Positions 61,769 to 64,000 of a stretch of 64,000 bases of DNA are shown here, in pieces; position 1 is the first letter of the stretch; each line of letters opens with the position of its first letter. The translations under genes were made by a program, and so were the position numbers. This stretch comes from Streptomyces parvus. GTDB taxonomy: Bacteria; Actinomycetota; Actinomycetes; Streptomycetales; Streptomycetaceae. The stretch lies in the NCBI RefSeq assembly GCF_032121415.1, contig NZ_CP135079.1, positions 4,526,001 through 4,590,000 on the forward strand, given 5' to 3'. The notes beneath the pieces are model-generated. The model had not been told where the DNA came from. It saw only the letters and a list, made by a program, of their open reading frames with translations, and ran no database searches.

Positions 61769-62029
61769 GTGTACGGCGAGAACGTCAGCACGAATACGGA
61801 GCCACCCCCACGCGTCCCAGCCCCCGGGACCCTCCTCGCGGACACCAGTCGTGGTGACCGCGTGGGGGAGTTCCAGGGCGTCGCCGGGCCGTACTGGTCC
61901 CTCCGGCCGGTCGGCGGAGGACGCGAGTGGGAGGCCGAACCGCGTCACGTGCGGCCGGCGTTGCTCATGGAGCAGCTTCGGGCCCGTACCGCGCGGCTCA
62001 ACGCCCGCAGCCGGGGAGAAGTGCTGTGA
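61769..62029 (+). CDS. Small hypothetical protein divergent from the XRE gene
   Basis: An 86-residue protein: PPPRVPAPGTLLADTSRGDR, VGEFQGVAGPYWSLRPVGGG, REWEAEPRHVRPA. This conserved streptomycete pattern is often found beside XRE/DUF397 pairs. Function is unknown. GTG at 61769 has GGAG upstream. Its stop overlaps the next start as GTGA. Confidence 0.8.
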   Translation: MYGENVSTNTEPPPRVPAPGTLLADTSRGDRVGEFQGVAGPYWSLRPVGGGREWEAEPRHVRPALLMEQLRARTARLNARSRGEVL

Positions 62030-62484
62030 GGGCGGCCGGGCCGGGCGCGGGCCGCGTGAGGAGCGCGGACTACGTCGCGGCCGTCACGGCGAAAGCCGGC
62101 GGCCAGGCACTCCGGCTCGGCGGGGCCGCCCTGCCGAACCGCCGGCTCGTCCTTCGCTGGCTCCGGCGGCAGGCACTGCGGCTGGCGGACGGGCACGGGT
62201 GGAATCTGCCCTCGCCCGCCCCGTGGCCCGGGGCCGGGGACGTCCGGCCGGTCACCTTCCACGGCTCCGACGCCCCCGAGGCGCTCCGGACGTGGGCGGG
62301 CGACGACAGCAGCCAGGACCACGCCCTGAGCACCCTGGAATCCGGGCTCCCCGCCCTGCTCACCGTGGTCGACCCCTTCGTGGGGCTGCGCGTCACCCTC
62401 GGCGCGTGGCCCGTGGATCTGTGGGGGTGGGCGGCGCAGGCCTCGGCGGACCACCCGCACCCGCCCCGTGCGGAAGGAGCCTGA
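62026..62484 (+). CDS. Hypothetical protein of the small-gene operon
   Basis: A 152-residue protein: YVAAVTAKAGGQALRLGGAA, LPNRRLVLRWLRRQALRLAD, then an acidic region and LLTVVDPFVGLRVTLGAWPV followed by DLWGWAAQA. No family is recognised. GTG at 62026 overlaps the previous stop and GGGGAG is nearby, so the genes are coupled. The next gene starts 4 bp downstream. Confidence 0.75.
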   Translation: MRAAGPGAGRVRSADYVAAVTAKAGGQALRLGGAALPNRRLVLRWLRRQALRLADGHGWNLPSPAPWPGAGDVRPVTFHGSDAPEALRTWAGDDSSQDHALSTLESGLPALLTVVDPFVGLRVTLGAWPVDLWGWAAQASADHPHPPRAEGA

Positions 62485-62488
62485 CCTC

Positions 62489-62989
62489 GTGCTGCAATGC
62501 ACCGCCGTGACCCAGGTCCCCTACACCGAAACGCTTCTGGCGCTCGCCACCATGGAGGGCGGTCCCGCGCATCCGCCCGATGCCGTGGAGCCGGAGGACT
62601 TCGTCCTGTGCGAGCTGGGCGACCACGGCGAAACGGCCGAACACGCCGCGCACCTGTGGACGGCGGACACCCCGGACGACCAGGACCTGTGGCTCCTCTG
62701 GTCCGGGACCGGCGCCCACCGCGTCCACCGGCTCGACACGTTGCGCCTGTGCCCCGCAGTGCTCCGCGAGTTCGCGACCCGCACGGTGACCACGTGCGCG
62801 TACTTCGACCACCACCCCGGGCCGCACGCGTTCTCCGTGACCGACCCGCTCGGCGACCTCATCGCCGCGCACGTCCACCGCGAGGTCCGGCGACTCGTCT
62901 CCGAGGACGACGCCCCCGGCACACCCGACACCTCCGGCGCCCCGGGCCGACCCGAAACCCCCGACGTACCCGACACCGACACGCCCTGA
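62489..62989 (+). CDS. Hypothetical protein, paralogue of the next gene
   Basis: A 166-residue protein: LQCTAVTQVPYTETLLALAT, FVLCELGDHGETAEHAAHLW, TTCAYFDHHPGPHAFSVTD and a Pro/Thr/Asp-rich tail. The CTAVT start and the CELxxHG...HAxxLW core recur in the following gene, so the two are paralogues. Cys/His-rich spacing (C..H..H) may bind a metal. GTG at 62489 has AAGGAG nine bases upstream. Confidence 0.75.
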   Translation: MLQCTAVTQVPYTETLLALATMEGGPAHPPDAVEPEDFVLCELGDHGETAEHAAHLWTADTPDDQDLWLLWSGTGAHRVHRLDTLRLCPAVLREFATRTVTTCAYFDHHPGPHAFSVTDPLGDLIAAHVHREVRRLVSEDDAPGTPDTSGAPGRPETPDVPDTDTP

Positions 62990-63014
62990 CGGCGACCGGA
63001 GGATTCCCGCCCCC

Positions 63015-63393
63015 ATGAACCAGTGCACCGCCGTGACCCTGCTGCCGCCCCCGGAATTCGTGCTCCGCCTCGCCGCTCCCGGCGGCAGCCGCCCGGAAGC
63101 CGGACACCTCCTCTGCGAGCTGGCCGCCGGCCACGGCGGCGACCACGCGATGGCGTTGTGGGACGACGACGCGAACCGCACCGCCGTCTGGGGCCCGCTG
63201 GAGGGGCGCGCGGGCGACCCTGGCCGAGCTGGACTGGTGCGGCGCGACCCACCCTCGGGGCGAGGACGCGTGCGGGTTGTACGCCGGCCACCCCTCGGCC
63301 CACGACTGGGACATCGCCGATCCGACGCTCGCGGCGGTGGACGCCGTGCTCGCGGGGGAGTACCCCCACCTCACGCCACGCGACGGCGTGTGA
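63015..63393 (+). pseudogene. Paralogue of the previous gene, disrupted by a frameshift
   Basis: ATG at 63015 starts MNQCTAVTLLPPPEFVLRLA and HLLCELAAGHGGDHAMALWD, like the upstream paralogue. After about residue 64 the frame becomes Arg-rich and unlike a protein (to 63425). The +1 frame gives the expected continuation: RATLAELDWCGATHPRGEDA, HDWDIADPTLAAVDAVLAGE ending at a TGA at 63391. One extra GC dinucleotide in the GCGCGCG run near 63208-63214 would restore a single frame of about 127 residues, so loss of a GC unit explains the break. It could be a true mutation or a sequencing error. Confidence 0.75.
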
Positions 63394-63433
63394 TTCCCCG
63401 TCGCGGCGGCGCCGCGTCGGAATGATGGCACGC

Positions 63434-64000
63434 ATGTCAGAACACCCCGAAAGCGATATGAGCGGCACGAGCGGCAGGCCCGGTGGATCCGGACCGCCGC
63501 GGCGTCGGCTCGTCCCGATGACCGGCCGTGACCCCGAGGAGGAGGGGCGGGCCTCCTCACCGCTGGAGCTGCTGTTCGACCTGACCTTCGTCGTCGCGGT
63601 GGGAACGGCGTCGTCGCAGTTCGCCGAGATGCTGGCCGAGGGACACATGGCGCACGCGGTCACCGCGTTCGTCATGGCGATGTTCGCGATCAGCGTCGCC
63701 TGGATCAGCTTCAGCTGGTTCGCCTCGGCCTTCGCCACCGACGACTGGCTCTACCGGGTCCTGACGATGGTCCAGATGGTCGGGGTGGTCGTCTTCTCGC
63801 TCGGCCTCCCGGCGATGTTCCACTCGGTCGACGAGGGCGGCCACCTCGAACTGCGCGCCATGGTCGCGGGGTACGTCGTGATGCGGATCGCGATGGTGTT
63901 CCAGTGGGCCCGTGCCGCTCGGGAGGCCCCCGAATTCCGGGGCGTGTGCCTGGCCAACATCCGCTGGACGGTGATCGCCCAGGTCGGGTGGGTCGTCCTG
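63434..64000 (+). CDS. LtrA-family membrane protein (partial, continues beyond right edge)
   Basis: The first 189 residues of a low-temperature-requirement A (LtrA)-type protein. After a Gly/Pro-rich N-terminus comes the family hallmark SPLELLFDLTFVVAVGTAS followed by membrane helices (AVTAFVMAMFAISVAWISFS, MVQMVGVVVFSLGLP, MVAGYVVMRIAMVFQWARAA). The function of LtrA is unclear. ATG at 63434 was chosen; in-frame ATGs at 63422 and 63425 are also possible. It is separate from the small-gene operon by 40 bp. Confidence 0.85.
   Translation, partial: MSEHPESDMSGTSGRPGGSGPPRRRLVPMTGRDPEEEGRASSPLELLFDLTFVVAVGTASSQFAEMLAEGHMAHAVTAFVMAMFAISVAWISFSWFASAFATDDWLYRVLTMVQMVGVVVFSLGLPAMFHSVDEGGHLELRAMVAGYVVMRIAMVFQWARAAREAPEFRGVCLANIRWTVIAQVGWVVL

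Overview
The window looks like Streptomyces chromosome. GC content is very high throughout, GTG and TTG starts are common, there is a WhiB-like regulator, an XRE/DUF397 pair and a DasR-type operator. The order fumarase, DUF1707, WhiB-like, glpX, DUF4245, nitroreductase, xseB, xseA, permease, ispH, ppgK, ychF matches the conserved Streptomyces core order as I remember it; I could not run an alignment.

Region 1 (1-15.6 kb) is the right-hand part of a hybrid polyketide/nonribosomal peptide cluster that continues beyond the left edge. A LuxR-type regulator (+ strand) diverges from a tightly coupled minus-strand operon. In order of transcription the operon holds an MFS exporter, a KS-AT-ACP polyketide synthase with a C-terminal helix, a 1950-residue aminotransferase / luciferase-like monooxygenase / C / PCP / C protein, an M18 zinc aminopeptidase, a type II thioesterase, an SDR oxidoreductase, and an NRPS whose N-terminal condensation domain is degenerate and whose adenylation domain runs off the window. 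KS-AT-ACP followed by aminotransferase and monooxygenase is the logic used for alpha-hydroxy-beta-amino acids of microginin type (also the warhead of bestatin and amastatin). The embedded aminopeptidase therefore suggests an aminopeptidase-inhibitor pathway carrying its own target-like or processing enzyme. This is the main candidate novel system.

Region 2 (15.6-28.5 kb) is core metabolism: class I fumarase with an iron-box-like site upstream, a LiaF-like DUF1707 protein, WblI-like regulator, fructose-1,6-bisphosphatase II, exonuclease VII, an amino acid permease, IspH, polyphosphate glucokinase and YchF. Region 3 (28.5-31.0 kb) is a small accessory island with vapBC abutting a truncated, frameshifted DUF6000 gene, another gene remnant and a tautomerase.

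Region 4 (31.0-43.4 kb) holds NfeD/SPFH membrane genes followed by a 7-bp tandem repeat, two membrane or anchored unknowns, a secreted GH65 hydrolase, a threonine-synthase-like enzyme, a secreted subtilase, a GH18 chitinase with a DasR-type operator inside its promoter, and a GntR regulator. Region 5 (43.4-54.3 kb) carries signalling and envelope-stress genes: a solitary anti-sigma-like kinase, a PAS-PAS-GAF-PP2C-kinase protein, PspA, a TPM-domain protein, a GT2-GtrA fusion and a polytopic membrane protein. Region 6 (54.3-64.0 kb) has a MerR/oxidoreductase pair, a succinate-semialdehyde dehydrogenase, a secreted M15 peptidase, a GNAT, an XRE/DUF397 pair facing small paralogous genes (one frameshifted), and the start of an LtrA-family protein.

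No tRNA, rRNA, CRISPR array or insertion sequence was recognised. Start sites are judged from ribosome-binding sites, overlaps and family length; several genes appear to be leaderless.
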